Shown here piece by piece: positions 26,014 through 34,094 of a stretch of 64,000 nucleotides of DNA. Made by a program: the position numbers and the translations under genes. The notes beneath the pieces were generated by a model. That model saw nothing but the letters and a program-made list of their open reading frames with translations, did no database searches and was not told the DNA's origin. Source of the stretch: Streptomyces fungicidicus. Its GTDB lineage: Bacteria > Actinomycetota > Actinomycetes > Streptomycetales > Streptomycetaceae. How positions within the stretch are numbered: position 1 is the first letter of the stretch; every line of letters starts with the position of its first letter. Where the stretch lies: NCBI RefSeq assembly GCF_003665435.1, contig NZ_CP023408.1, forward strand, positions 862,729-926,728, in the 5' to 3' direction.

Positions 26014-26313
26014 TCAGACAGTTGCGGCGAGCCAGCCGATGGTCTCGGTGGTGTGCTTCCCGTCGCTCTTGGTGGCGCCGGCGTACACCTCGTTCAGGCG
26101 GATCAGGAAGCCGTTGGTGGTGACGTCGTGGATGCGGATACCGGGCGTCTCCGGACCGTTGAAGGTCTGGGTCAGGGGCAGAACGACGACGCTGGAGCCG
26201 GGCGGGAATGGGGTGGGGAACGTGACGCGGGTGAAGGTCGACGTGTTGCCGCCAGCGGTCTCGATCGCGTTGTCGGACTTCAGGTCGATCTTGCCGGTCT
26301 GAATGAAGCTCAT
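26014..26313 (-). CDS. Single-domain H-type lectin-like protein
   Basis: 99 residues from ATG 26313, with AGGAAG upstream. The whole protein is one beta-sandwich of H-type lectin pattern: TSTFTRVTFPTPFPPGSSVV, then VLPLTQTFNGPETPGIRIHD, VTTNGFLIRLNEVY and a C-terminal TIGWLAATV (the G/A-W-x-A strand). H-type lectins bind N-acetylgalactosamine-type sugars as trimers; they are best known from Dictyostelium and snails and occur in some bacteria. There is no signal peptide, so it would be cytoplasmic or exported by another route. It has no operon partner. Confidence 0.65.
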   Translation of the reverse strand: MSFIQTGKIDLKSDNAIETAGGNTSTFTRVTFPTPFPPGSSVVVLPLTQTFNGPETPGIRIHDVTTNGFLIRLNEVYAGATKSDGKHTTETIGWLAATV

Positions 26314-26747
26314 CACTGACTTCCTGATCTGGGGGATCACTCGGCCGACGGCGTTGGCCGACACGAGGCTTCTCCGGCGGCCGGTCAGGTATGCCGACGT
26401 CCTACGGATGAGTGATCGCGTTCCAGCCACAGCCCGCGTGCGCCACGCAACGGGCCGGACGACACCGTGACCGACCCGGACGCGGACATGCCCCACTGCC
26501 ATCACCGGGCCGCTGCACGGACGTTGTGCCAGAGCCTGAGCTCGTGAATAGAGCCAGGCGAGCCTCACGCAGCTGATGGCTGTGGTGTGGTGGGCAGGTG
26601 CTGCGCGTCGGTTGTGCATTTCGCTCTGCTCCTTTGCCCGACGGCTCGTCCTGCTACCCCGCCTCAATGTGCTGCACGGGTGCAGGAAGGCGGCATGATG
26701 TCCCGCTGCCCGCCGGGTGTCCCGTCTACCGTGCGGTCTACGGATGC
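26314..26747. other. Gene-free stretch
   Basis: About 430 bases upstream of the lectin gene. The lectin frame stays open to 26667, but the extra sequence is Arg-rich and unrelated. The lectin promoter must lie in the first ~100 bases. Nothing else is recognised. Confidence 0.35.
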
Positions 26748-26950
26748 GCAGTGTCTGCGCATGGTGGTGGCCTGCTGTGGTGAGGGCTGTGGCCGGGGCC
26801 TGGCGGCCGCGGCCGGGGTCTGCGCAGTGCCCCTCAGAACTCGGCGACGGCCCTGACCATGGTGGTGGTTAGGGGTGTTGGTGCGCATCCAGTCGACCCG
26901 CTGCTCGGGGGCAGGCCGCCATACTGGCGCGGTGGGGCGCCAAACCCGGC
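26748..26950 (-). pseudogene. Tail of a second replication-relaxation gene plus its 3' flank
   Basis: The minus strand reads TAPVWRPAPEQRVDWMRTNT, the last ~20 codons of the family seen at 13001-13557. The flank 26748-26915 matches 12870-13030. Upstream homology stops at about 26945, so only the tip of the gene was retained. Confidence 0.6.
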
Positions 26951-27108
26951 ACCCCCGACCACGACGCCCTCATGGCTCGCGTCCTTACCCCACCGCTACG
27001 CCGAGCCGACGACCGCCAACGGATCGACGTCGGCCCACTCGCACAGCGACTACACCCATCGCGCTGACTCACCGCCGGGATCCGGGATCAGGACATGACC
27101 TGGACAGC
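26951..27108 (+). other. Short open frame, unassigned
   Basis: ATG 26971 opens about 30 codons (MARVLTPPLRRADDRQRIDV) ending in TGA. No ribosome-binding site or family was seen; it is probably residual coding sequence of the dead element. Confidence 0.25.
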
Positions 27109-27236
27109 ATGGGCACCGCCCGCGAAATCCGAGAGTTCCTCGCCACCCGCCGCGCAAGATCACTCCACAGCAGGCCAGCCTGCCCGCCGAGGAGGAGCGG
27201 AGTGCGGCTTGGAGGTTCTGCCAGTACCTGGAATGA
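27109..27236 (+). pseudogene. N-terminal fragment of an XRE/MmyB-type regulator
   Basis: The frame begins MGTAREIREFLATRRA and, after a one-base shift, continues ITPQQASLPAEEER before diverging to a stop. This is the start of the large actinomycete family of XRE regulators with an MmyB sensor domain, whose complete relative is at 41422-42249. The helix-turn-helix itself is missing. Confidence 0.5.
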
Positions 27237-27979
27237 CAGAACCTTCCGCACGCCTGCCCGGACAGCGGGACTGGGCCTGTCGGCTGGCTCCGGCCGGTCG
27301 GTCAGTGCCGGACGGTTCGCGTCGAACTCACGCGGCTTGCCCAGGACGGTGGTCATGTGGCGGCGGAGGCGCCTTGAGGCAATCCGGGGAGCAGCCCGGC
27401 GCCACCGTCACCAGCCCGGGCCGGTGACGCCGTAGTCGGAGCGTCCGCGTCGGGAATCACGACGATCCCGCCGACGTGGTCAGTGACCCATGTCGGAGGA
27501 GTCCGGCCTTCCAGGACGTCGCGTACATAGCCGGGGACATCGGGGTTCCAGTAGGAACGGACCAGAGAGACGGCGTAGCTGTCACAACTTCTGACATGAT
27601 GCGAGCGGGGCCGCCCAGGGTAGGGCGGGTGAGTGACGACCCGACCGCGGCCGCGATGTCCACCGACCTCACCGAACGGACCTGACCCTACGCCTTGAAA
27701 CGCTCCTTGTACGCCGCGGCCGCGCCGCGAACCGCGCGCCCCGCGGCCACACGTCGTGGACCCCGTCAAACTGTGAACTCCGGTTGACACAGATGCGTTT
27801 GCCATTGCTTCGGGTGTTCTGGTGCATGCCGTTCAGATCGGCGTGGCCAGCTTGACGGCAACCTGAACGCTTCGGTGAATGCCCTGGTCAGGACGGCGAG
27901 TCGGTGATATCCGGAGGTGTTCGCGCAGCGTCGGGGGTGCGGCGGGGGCGGCGCACGGCTCCTGGTCGCCCAGACGTGG
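27237..27979. other. Long stretch without an identifiable gene
   Basis: The minus strand at ~27440-27600 has a protein-like piece, AVSLVRSYWNPDVPGYVRDV followed by LEGRTPPTWVTDHVGG, and at 27690-27740 a tail ending AAAYKERFKA and a stop. Neither belongs to a family I recognise. A TTGACA at 27784-27789 resembles a -35 box but no matching -10 is clear. This is the 3' flank of the gas-vesicle operon. Confidence 0.35.
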
Positions 27980-28258
27980 TCAGTCGCGCGGCAGCAGGGT
28001 GCCCAGCGGCCCGAGATCGAGGTTGAGGTCCTCCGGCCGCAGCCCGTGCTCGTCGCACAGCTCGGCCATCCGCCGCTCCAGCATCATCAGCGTCACCCCG
28101 ATCCGCTCGACCTGCTCTCCGCTGAGGTCGCCCTGCTCCACCCGGCGGATCGCCTGCCGCTCCATCAGCTGGCGCAGCAGTTCGACGACGGTCAGCACCA
28201 GGGCCACCAGATCACGTCCGACCGTGTCGGGGTCCACGTCGAGCCGGGGGTCCCTCAC
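27980..28258 (-). CDS. gvpK: Gas vesicle protein K
   Basis: 92 residues, last gene of the gas-vesicle operon. The family core is clear: LDVDPDTVGRDLVALVLTVV, ELLRQLMERQAIRRVEQGDL and ERIGVTLMMLERRMAELCDE. GvpK is a small, mostly helical accessory protein required for vesicle formation, with an undefined assembly role. The GTG at 28258 overlaps the stop of gvpS by four bases (GTGA), so translation is coupled. The longer upstream frame is only the shadow of gvpS. Confidence 0.88.
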   Translation of the reverse strand: MRDPRLDVDPDTVGRDLVALVLTVVELLRQLMERQAIRRVEQGDLSGEQVERIGVTLMMLERRMAELCDEHGLRPEDLNLDLGPLGTLLPRD

Positions 28259-28485
28259 AACGGCCCCGAGTCGGCCCAGGGAGCGGGTACCCGCTCGTTC
28301 ACCGAGGACAGCAGGGCGCGCAGCGACAGCCGTACCAGTGGCACGTCCGCGATGGCGATCACCAGGTCTCCGCTGAGCACCACGCCCGTGGCCAGGAGCC
28401 GGTCCAGCAGATCCACCAGCGGTACGCCGATCGGCCCGGCGAGCGGCTCGGGTTCCTGCCACGGCACGGGTTCAGCGGTCTCCAT
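28255..28485 (-). CDS. gvpS: Gas vesicle protein S (GvpA/GvpJ-like minor structural protein)
   Basis: 76 residues. The GvpA/J/M core is recognisable: PLVDLLDRLLATGVVLSGDL then VIAIADVPLVRLSLRALLSS. It is a short minor-wall or cap homologue lacking the long tail of GvpA. The ATG at 28485 lies inside the end of gvpL (14-base overlap), and its stop overlaps the gvpK start. The name follows the Streptomyces gene order O-A-F-G-J-L-S-K. Confidence 0.82.
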   Translation of the reverse strand: METAEPVPWQEPEPLAGPIGVPLVDLLDRLLATGVVLSGDLVIAIADVPLVRLSLRALLSSVNERVPAPWADSGPL

Positions 28486-29305
28486 GGGCCCCGTCCTCTC
28501 CCGCGAAGGAGTAAGGCACCCAGGGGCCGGACAGCTCGATCAGCAGAGCTCCGGTGCGCCTTCGCAGCGTGTCCACCACCTCGCGGAACGCTTCCGTCCG
28601 GTCCTTCTCCACCAGGTAGGCGCCGTTGAGGACCTGGGCGCCGCGGCGGTCGCCCGACTGCTGGTCCTGGATCCGGAGTCGGCGGGCCGCCACCGCCCGG
28701 TCTCGCAGCGCCGAGTGCGTCTCCTCCGCGGCCCGCAGCGCGGCGCTCCGGGTCTCCTCCCGTGCCCGGTGCGCGCCTCGCACCCGCTCCAGATAGGCGC
28801 GTCCGGCATCGGGCGCCCGCGGTCCGGCCGGCACGTGAGCGGGGACGGCGGCGCGGACCGGTCCGGCCGCCGCCGACGCCGCGGGGAGGTACCCCTTGAC
28901 GCCCCACTCGACCCGCCCGGCGACGCGGTCCAGCACGGTGTGGAAACGGGCCACATCGGCGCCGAGCGCCTGCCGTGCGCGCTCCTCGCTGCTGTAGAGG
29001 GTGGCCAGCGCCATGGGCGCGACGGGCCCGTGAGCCGCGACGGCCGTCACGACCTGGTGGTGTGCGCGGACGCATCGCTCCAGTTCCTCCGGGTCGGACA
29101 GCCGCTCGGTCCAGCTCCGGCGGTCGGCCTCCGCCGCCGGCACCTCCTGCACCACGGCGTGCAGACGCTCGAACGGCAGCGCCCGCACCGGGGCGGAGGT
29201 GATCCCCGGCAACAGGGAGAGGACGTCCTCGTCCACGTGGCGGCAGACCGCGAAGACGTAAGTGGCCGCCGCGGCGTGCGGTACGGCGCGGGCGGGCTGT
29301 CTCAT
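28472..29305 (-). CDS. gvpL: Gas vesicle protein L (GvpL/F family)
   Basis: 277 residues of the GvpL/GvpF fold. It opens ATYVFAVCRHVDED; the middle has PVAPMALATLYSSEERARQA and VEWGVKGYLPA; the end has VLNGAYLVEKDRTEAFREVV and LLIELSGPWVPYSFAG, the family signature G-P-W-x-P-Y-S-F. These accessory proteins coat or nucleate the growing vesicle and bind GvpA. The start overlaps gvpJ by four bases (ATGA at 29302-29305). Confidence 0.86.
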   Translation of the reverse strand: MRQPARAVPHAAAATYVFAVCRHVDEDVLSLLPGITSAPVRALPFERLHAVVQEVPAAEADRRSWTERLSDPEELERCVRAHHQVVTAVAAHGPVAPMALATLYSSEERARQALGADVARFHTVLDRVAGRVEWGVKGYLPAASAAAGPVRAAVPAHVPAGPRAPDAGRAYLERVRGAHRAREETRSAALRAAEETHSALRDRAVAARRLRIQDQQSGDRRGAQVLNGAYLVEKDRTEAFREVVDTLRRRTGALLIELSGPWVPYSFAGEDGAHGDR

Positions 29306-29718
29306 GGCATCGCCCCCTCCTCGGCTCGTGGGTCTCGTTCGCTCGGTCGGCTCTTCCGGCCGTCGTTCGCGAAGGGGGCGTCCGCACCGTCGCCGGTCGG
29401 CCCGGCGTCCTGATCGGACCGGGGCGCCGCGAGCTGCTCGCGCAGGCGCCGGTTCTCCTCCATCAGTTCCTGGTGCGCGGCGCGGGAGGAGAGCGCCGGA
29501 TCGGTCTCCCACCAGTCGATGCCCGCCTTCTTCGCCGTGTCGACGGACGCCACGAACAGGCGGAGCCGGATGGTGAGCAGCTCGATGTCCAGAAGGTCGA
29601 TCTTGATGTCACCGGCGATGACGATGCCCTTGTCCAGCACCCGTTCCAGGATGTCGGCGAGGTTGCCGGAGGGCGGACCCGGGATCTGGCCCGCTCTGCG
29701 GTGGTCGACGTCGGTCAC
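29302..29718 (-). CDS. gvpJ: Gas vesicle protein J
   Basis: 138 residues. The GvpA-like core is at ~20-75: NLADILERVLDKGIVIAGDI then KIDLLDIELLTIRLRLFVAS and VDTAKKAGIDWW. A charged, low-complexity tail of ~60 residues follows, which separates J-type minor proteins from the main wall protein. It likely forms the conical tips. GTG 29718 overlaps the gvpG stop (GTGA). Confidence 0.85.
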   Translation of the reverse strand: MTDVDHRRAGQIPGPPSGNLADILERVLDKGIVIAGDIKIDLLDIELLTIRLRLFVASVDTAKKAGIDWWETDPALSSRAAHQELMEENRRLREQLAAPRSDQDAGPTGDGADAPFANDGRKSRPSERDPRAEEGAMP

Positions 29719-29960
29719 CCGGCCACCTCCAGACCCGTTCTGGCTGCCAGCAAATCGAGCAGTCGGTCTTCCTCCCGCTCGAAACGGACCAGGTCGATCT
29801 CGCCGTCCTCCAGCGCCCGGTTCAGGGCGGTGAGCCGGGCGCGGACGGCCACCGGGTCGTTGACCTCGCGGTCGGCGGCTTCGGCAAGCTGGTCGGCGAC
29901 CCAGACCACGCCTCTCACAGGAGCCAGCGGCGCGGTGAGCAGTGCGGCGAGCAGCCCCAT
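29715..29960 (-). CDS. gvpG: Gas vesicle protein G
   Basis: 81 residues, matching the usual length of GvpG. It opens with the conserved hydrophobic stretch LLTAPLAPVRGVVWVADQLA and continues with an acidic amphipathic helix, LNRALEDGEIDLVRFEREED. GvpG is an accessory protein thought to interact with GvpF and GvpA during nucleation. One base separates the gvpF stop from its ATG. Confidence 0.84.
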   Translation of the reverse strand: MGLLAALLTAPLAPVRGVVWVADQLAEAADREVNDPVAVRARLTALNRALEDGEIDLVRFEREEDRLLDLLAARTGLEVAG

Positions 29961-29961
29961 G

Positions 29962-30717
29962 TCAGGCCCCTGTCCACGCCGCCGCGGCGGGCGCGCACTC
30001 GGGCTCGGCGAAGCTGTAGCAGGGCAGCGGTCCGGCCGCGCGCAGCTCGACCCAGTCCCGGTACCGGCCGGACATGCGGTCGACGGCCGCGCGAAAGTCC
30101 ATGACGTCCTGCCGGTCGACGAGGAACGACACGTTCAGGACGGCCTCGGACACCTGCGGCCCCGTCGCGCGGGCCACCGCCAGCGCAGCCAGTTCCGGGA
30201 CGATCCGCTGTGCGACGTCGGCCGCGCGGCGTTCCAGGGCGTGGACCACCGCTTCGCCCAGGCGCACGTTCGCCTCATAGCCCGGGTGGCTCTGTGCGGC
30301 CTCGCGCAGCTGCCGGATCCGGGGCTCCTCGGCGACCAGCGCCGCGAGCGCACCGGTGGCGGGCAGCGCCTTGACGTTCATCTCCACACGGCCCGCCAGC
30401 CGTTCGAGCGCGCGCAGATCGCGATCCTGGCGGGCTCGCAGCTGCTCGCGAACCGTCTCGGCGTCCGGAGCCAGCATGCCGAACCGCATCGGCAGTGTCG
30501 GTCCGTCGAGGGCCAGCCTGAGCAGCACCTCCTGGTGGGTTAGCAGATCCCGCCGCCGTGCGCGGAGCGGGACCGGGGCGGCACTGACCACGGCCGCTGT
30601 CGCGCCCACGGGCAGTGACTCCAGCGGCGCCGCCGGTCGGCCCACTCCGCGCAGTTCCGCGGGCAGGGGGTGGTCGCCGGCCACGATGCCGTAGACGTAG
30701 GGCCCAGCCGTGGTCAT
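29962..30717 (-). CDS. gvpF: Gas vesicle protein F (GvpL/F family)
   Basis: 251 residues. Signature segments are GPYVYGIVAGDHPLPAE, HQEVLLRLALDGPTLPMRFG, GRVEMNVKALP, VLNVSFLVDRQDVMDFRAAV and WVELRAAGPLPCYSFAEPEC. GvpF has a two-domain fold, binds GvpA, and lies at the gas-facing side of the vesicle. The start codon overlaps the gvpA stop (GTGATGA), giving tight coupling. The final ~15 residues are an Ala-rich tail. Confidence 0.87.
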   Translation of the reverse strand: MTTAGPYVYGIVAGDHPLPAELRGVGRPAAPLESLPVGATAAVVSAAPVPLRARRRDLLTHQEVLLRLALDGPTLPMRFGMLAPDAETVREQLRARQDRDLRALERLAGRVEMNVKALPATGALAALVAEEPRIRQLREAAQSHPGYEANVRLGEAVVHALERRAADVAQRIVPELAALAVARATGPQVSEAVLNVSFLVDRQDVMDFRAAVDRMSGRYRDWVELRAAGPLPCYSFAEPECAPAAAAWTGA

Positions 30718-31166
30718 CACTCAGTCTTCCGTTTGCGGCGTCCCCCGGACTTCGCCGGGGCGGTTCGGCGGCGCGGCCGTTCCTCCGGCTCCTCCTCGTC
30801 CTCCTCGTCGGAACCGCCGACGACGTCGCGCAGTTTGTCGCCCACCGACTCGATGGTCTTCTTGACCTTGCGTTTCCCCACGGCCTTGGCCGCCTTCCCG
30901 CCGAACAGTTCGGGAATGGTGGTGCTGCGCGAGGTCGCCTCCAGGTCGAGCCGGTTGCACGCCTCGGCGAACTTCAGATACGTGTCGACGCTGGCGACCA
31001 CGATGCGCGCGTCTATCTTCAGGATCTCGATGCCGACCAACGACACCCGGACGAAGACGTCGATGACCATGCCGCGGTCCAGAATGAGTTCGAGGGTGTC
31101 GTACAGCGTCCCGGCGCGCGGTACGTACACGACCTCGCTGCTGGAGTAGGTGGTGGTCGTGGCCAT
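30717..31166 (-). CDS. gvpA: Gas vesicle structural protein A with long charged tail
   Basis: 149 residues, about twice the length of the classical ~70-residue GvpA. The wall-forming core is residues ~13-75: LYDTLELILDRGMVIDVFVR, VSLVGIEILKIDARIVVASV and DTYLKFAEACNRLDL. It is followed by a Lys-rich helix (AAKAVGKRKVKKTIESVGDK), an acidic patch (GSDEEDEEEPEE) and a basic tail (RPRRRTAPAKSGGRRKRK). Extended GvpA proteins are common in Streptomyces clusters. The ATG at 31166 lies 48 bases after gvpO. Confidence 0.88.
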   Translation of the reverse strand: MATTTTYSSSEVVYVPRAGTLYDTLELILDRGMVIDVFVRVSLVGIEILKIDARIVVASVDTYLKFAEACNRLDLEATSRSTTIPELFGGKAAKAVGKRKVKKTIESVGDKLRDVVGGSDEEDEEEPEERPRRRTAPAKSGGRRKRKTE

Positions 31167-31214
31167 GGTCAGGTGGTCCTCTCGGAAGGCTTCCGGCGGG
31201 CGCCGGCGGACCCG

Positions 31215-31562
31215 TCAGTGGTTGGCGGTGCCCCGGTGGTAGCGGCAGACTCTGCGGTACTCGGCAGGCCGGCCGGATCCGTCGAGTTCCACCTCGTACG
31301 TGGCGAGCAGGCTGGTTGTGTCGGGGATGCGTGCCACTTCCAGCACGTCGACAGCGACGCACCAGCCGTCCTCGGTGCGCCGCACGGCACACACGCTCTC
31401 GATGCGGTGGACGATGAAGCTCTGCAGCCAGTCGCAGGCGGTGCGGGCGGCCTTCTCGGGACCGAAGCGCGTGACCGCTTCCTGACCGGCGGCCCCTGAG
31501 GCACCGCGGGCACGCGTGCCCTTGGAAGGCGTACTGGGACGGGTGTGGCGTTGCTCCGGCAT
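31215..31562 (-). CDS. gvpO: Gas vesicle protein O, first gene of the operon
   Basis: 115 residues from ATG 31562. The conserved C-terminal GvpO domain is clear: AARTACDWLQSFIVHRIESV, RRTEDGWCVAVDVLEVARIP and YEVELDGSGRPAEYRRVCRY. GvpO occurs only in archaeal and actinobacterial clusters and is required for vesicle formation, possibly as a regulator of assembly. No ribosome-binding site is obvious before ATG 31562, so the true start may differ. The operon promoter should lie within 31563-31750. Confidence 0.82.
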   Translation of the reverse strand: MPEQRHTRPSTPSKGTRARGASGAAGQEAVTRFGPEKAARTACDWLQSFIVHRIESVCAVRRTEDGWCVAVDVLEVARIPDTTSLLATYEVELDGSGRPAEYRRVCRYHRGTANH

Positions 31563-32154
31563 GACGCCAGCAGCGTGTCCGTGCGGGGCCCCGCACGCAT
31601 CTCCACTGCGGCCGATCCGGCGATCACCGCCGGGACGCACCCACCGTACGGCCCCCGGAACCCGTACACCGACCGCGTCCGCACGACGTGCCCCCTCGGC
31701 CGGGTCACGGAGACCGCCGGGCGGTGGCGCGCGGCCGGCGCCCGGTCAGGTGGGCGGTGTCCCGTACACGCGGCGGCGCTCGGCGTCCGGCCATTTGATC
31801 TCCAGGCCGAGGCCGGGCCGGCCGGTGTCGGGCCCCAGGGCGCCGCCGTCGGGTGAGACCGTCCCGTTTTCGGAACAGCCACCGATCGGGTGACTCTGCG
31901 ACGGCGGCCCGATGTGCCCCGGGCGGAGACTGCGCTGCCTGGCGGCCTCGTCCACGCACTCGGCGGCCTCGCCCGCATCCCACGCCTGCCGTCGTCCCGG
32001 TCGTCTACGGAGGCTCGACGCTCGATTGCTCGTCGATGGCTCGTAGCCCTGCCTCGTCGGGCGACGGGATCAGCTTCCGGGGCGGCGCGTGTCGTTCCAC
32101 CCCGGGGCCGGGTATGTGCGTCGACGCAAGGCCACTTATCGAGCGGTCGGTGTG
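31563..32154. other. Upstream region of the gas-vesicle operon
   Basis: About 590 bases without an intact gene. Minus-strand sequence at 31746-31890 looks like the tail of an enolase-superfamily enzyme (separate entry). No -35/-10 pair or sigma-factor signature could be assigned with confidence. Confidence 0.4.
31746..31890 (-). pseudogene. Possible tail of an enolase-superfamily (MR/MLE) enzyme
   Basis: The frame reads ENGTVSPDGGALGPDTGRPG then LGLEIKWPDAERRRVYG before a stop. The pattern N-G-x-V-x-P, then G-R-P-G-L-G-L-E-x-x-W, is the usual C-terminus of mandelate racemase-type enzymes. Only ~45 codons are left. Confidence 0.35.
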
Positions 32155-32565
32155 TCAGGGCCGGTAGAACAGCTCGCAGTCGAGTGAGGACGCACTGGCG
32201 TCGTCAAGGCAGACGACGACGTACGCGGCCCCGCCGGGCACGTCTGCGGGGACTGGCGGGAAGCCGTCGAGCGAATACGTCACGTCGCACTTGGTACTGG
32301 TGCTCTTGGCGCCGAGGGGGTTACCCGAGGCGTCGTACGTGCCGACCCACGCCCTGCGGCAGCCGACGGCCCGGAGTGCTCCGTCGACCCCGACCGACCG
32401 GTTGTACCAGGTCAGAGCGCCGCTGATGTAGCTGGCGCCATACGAGACGTTTGTGATGGGCGTGGTCGGGTACGCCGCGGTCTGCGCGCCCGCGGCTGGC
32501 GCTCCCAGTACGGTGGCCGCGGTCAGAACGGCGGAGCCGACGACGGTGGCGAGTTGGGTCTTCAA
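32155..32565 (-). CDS. Small secreted protein
   Basis: 136 residues from TTG 32565, chosen because CTGGAGGA lies six bases upstream and because it begins a good signal peptide (LKTQLATVVGSAVLTAATVL ending GAPAAGAQT). The mature ~105 residues are beta-rich with Tyr/Gly/Ser patches (VSYGASYISGALTWYNRSVG) and four Cys (GCRR, TKCD, VVCL, LDCE) that could form two disulfides. No family is recognised; similar size and Cys content occur in Streptomyces extracellular proteins. An AT-rich inverted repeat lies 73 bases upstream and the ArsR-type gene beyond it, so this gene may be that regulator's target. Confidence 0.65.
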   Translation of the reverse strand: MKTQLATVVGSAVLTAATVLGAPAAGAQTAAYPTTPITNVSYGASYISGALTWYNRSVGVDGALRAVGCRRAWVGTYDASGNPLGAKSTSTKCDVTYSLDGFPPVPADVPGGAAYVVVCLDDASASSLDCELFYRP

Positions 32566-32637
32566 GTGGTCCTCCAGAACGCGGCGAGTCGGTTGTCGCC
32601 TCATATCCTGGGCAGGTCGACCATCCGTTGCCCATCC

Positions 32638-32655
32638 TTTAAGCCACAGCTTAAA
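32638..32655. promoter_or_regulatory. AT-rich inverted repeat (TTTAAGC-4-GCTTAAA)
   Basis: Perfect 7-bp arms around CACA, between the ArsR-type gene (ending 32761) and the secreted-protein gene it may control. An AT-rich perfect repeat is unusual in this GC-rich setting. Its position, 73 bases before the TTG start, suits an operator; it could also be a terminator of the regulator gene, being followed by a short A-run. Confidence 0.45.
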
Positions 32656-32760
32656 AGGGGTTGCCACGCCGGTGGGTGCGGCAGTAACTCACACACCTCG
32701 GTGCGCTTGTTCGGTGGTGTGTGACAGACGGCGACGTTCGTTCGCGGCCTCCTCGCGCCG

Positions 32761-33762
32761 TCACGGTTGCGTTAGTGCGCCGGTCCACAGCAGGGCCAGC
32801 CCGAGCGGGGTGATGAGGTGGAGTACGGAGCCGCCGCGGCGGCTGGTGGTGATGAGGCCCGTGTCGCGCAGCACGGTCGCGTGCTGGCTGGCCGCGGCGG
32901 CCGTGACGTTGAGGCGGCGGGCCAGTTCGCTCGTCGTGCAGCCTTCCGCCGTCACTCGCAGGGCGGCGGCTCGGGTGCGGCCGAGCAGGGACTCCAGGTT
33001 CCGGACGGTCGCGCCGTCCGACTCCGCCGCTCCGGTGCCGGTCAGTGGCCGGCGGAGGGCCGGTACGGTCAGGCGGGGTGGCTGAGCGGTGTCGAGCGGG
33101 TCCCACAGGAAACTCACCGGGTGCTTCGAGAAGACCGTAGGCGTGATGACGAGTCCCCGCCCCTCGAGGTGCACATCGACTCGGCGCGGGTACGGGGCTT
33201 CGAGCACCGGCGGACGCCAGCGGACCTGTGGTGCACAGACCGAGCGCAGCAGGAGATCGACGCCTCCCTCCAACATCAGGCTTGCGCTACGGGTGGACAG
33301 CGCGACCAGTTCGGACCGTCCTCTGTCCCAATAGGGCTCCACGGTCAGTCGGTGGCAGGCGCGCAGGGCCTTCGCCAGCTCCCGCAGCGCGTCACGGTCG
33401 CCCTCCGCCACCCGTCTGGCCCACGGCAGTTGTCCGGGACGGAAGTCGAGATACTCGATCTCGCGGCGCAGCTGGGACACCGGGGCGTGCAGCAGATTGT
33501 CCACGGCGTGGTCCAAAGAGGGCACATCGCCCGTCAGGGCCAGCAGATCAAGCCCGGGACCACGCGTCGGGATTAGGGATGTCAGAGGGAGTGTGTCGGC
33601 CCCCATCCTGCCCGCGACCGCCGAGCGCCAGGTGTGGAGGTGCGTAGGCACCCGGTTGCCTCTCAGTAGCTCCAGGCTGTAGTAAACCTCAGCCGCGACA
33701 CCGATGGACGCGGCCACCCGGGTCCTGGCGAGGTCTTCCGCCGTGAAGTGAACACGTAACAC
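32761..33762 (-). CDS. ArsR-family winged-helix regulator with DUF5937-type N-terminal domain
   Basis: 333 residues. The long N-terminal domain (~1-240) begins LRVHFTAEDLARTRVAASIG and includes ARRVAEGDRDALRELAKAL and VFSKHPVSFLWDPLD, the arrangement of the DUF5937 regulators. The C-terminal ArsR domain is LGRTRAAALRVTAEGCTTSE then LARRLNVTAAAASQHATVLR and TGLITTSRRGGSVLHLI. No Cys metal site is visible in the recognition helix, so the signal is probably not a metal. The start is GTG 33762 with AGGAG about nine bases upstream. The second codon is TTA, which should make synthesis strongly dependent on the bldA tRNA. Confidence 0.82.
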   Translation of the reverse strand: MLRVHFTAEDLARTRVAASIGVAAEVYYSLELLRGNRVPTHLHTWRSAVAGRMGADTLPLTSLIPTRGPGLDLLALTGDVPSLDHAVDNLLHAPVSQLRREIEYLDFRPGQLPWARRVAEGDRDALRELAKALRACHRLTVEPYWDRGRSELVALSTRSASLMLEGGVDLLLRSVCAPQVRWRPPVLEAPYPRRVDVHLEGRGLVITPTVFSKHPVSFLWDPLDTAQPPRLTVPALRRPLTGTGAAESDGATVRNLESLLGRTRAAALRVTAEGCTTSELARRLNVTAAAASQHATVLRDTGLITTSRRGGSVLHLITPLGLALLWTGALTQP

Positions 33763-34094
33763 CTGTCGGTCTCCTGCCGCCGAAGGGGAGTGCGTGAACG
33801 CCCCTCAGCCTGCCCCACCTCGTACCGCCCAATCGGGCGTCGAGGCGCAGGACCCATGCGTCGGCCTCGCGTTCGAGCCGGTGAACGCCAGCGGCCGTAC
33901 CGGCTGATGTCGGGGGCGTGCACTTCGACTTCGAGTACGACAGGCCGACCACGCGGCGCCGCAGGGCATGCGCGGCAGCATCACGCACCCGACACCTGAC
34001 CGGCGGCCACGCCGATGTCGCATACGGGCTCCTGGACGACGATGAGCGGCGCCTGCGTCGTCCTGTTGTCAGTGGCGGCTGCGATCCTGGCGGC
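33763..34094. other. Intergenic region between divergent genes
   Basis: About 330 bases between the ArsR-type gene and the YunG-like gene. It should contain both promoters; none could be read with confidence. Short Arg-rich frames on the minus strand show no known domain. Confidence 0.35.

Noticed and set aside
27784..27789. TTGACA as a promoter -35
   Set aside because: No matching -10 at normal spacing and no gene begins downstream on the plus strand.
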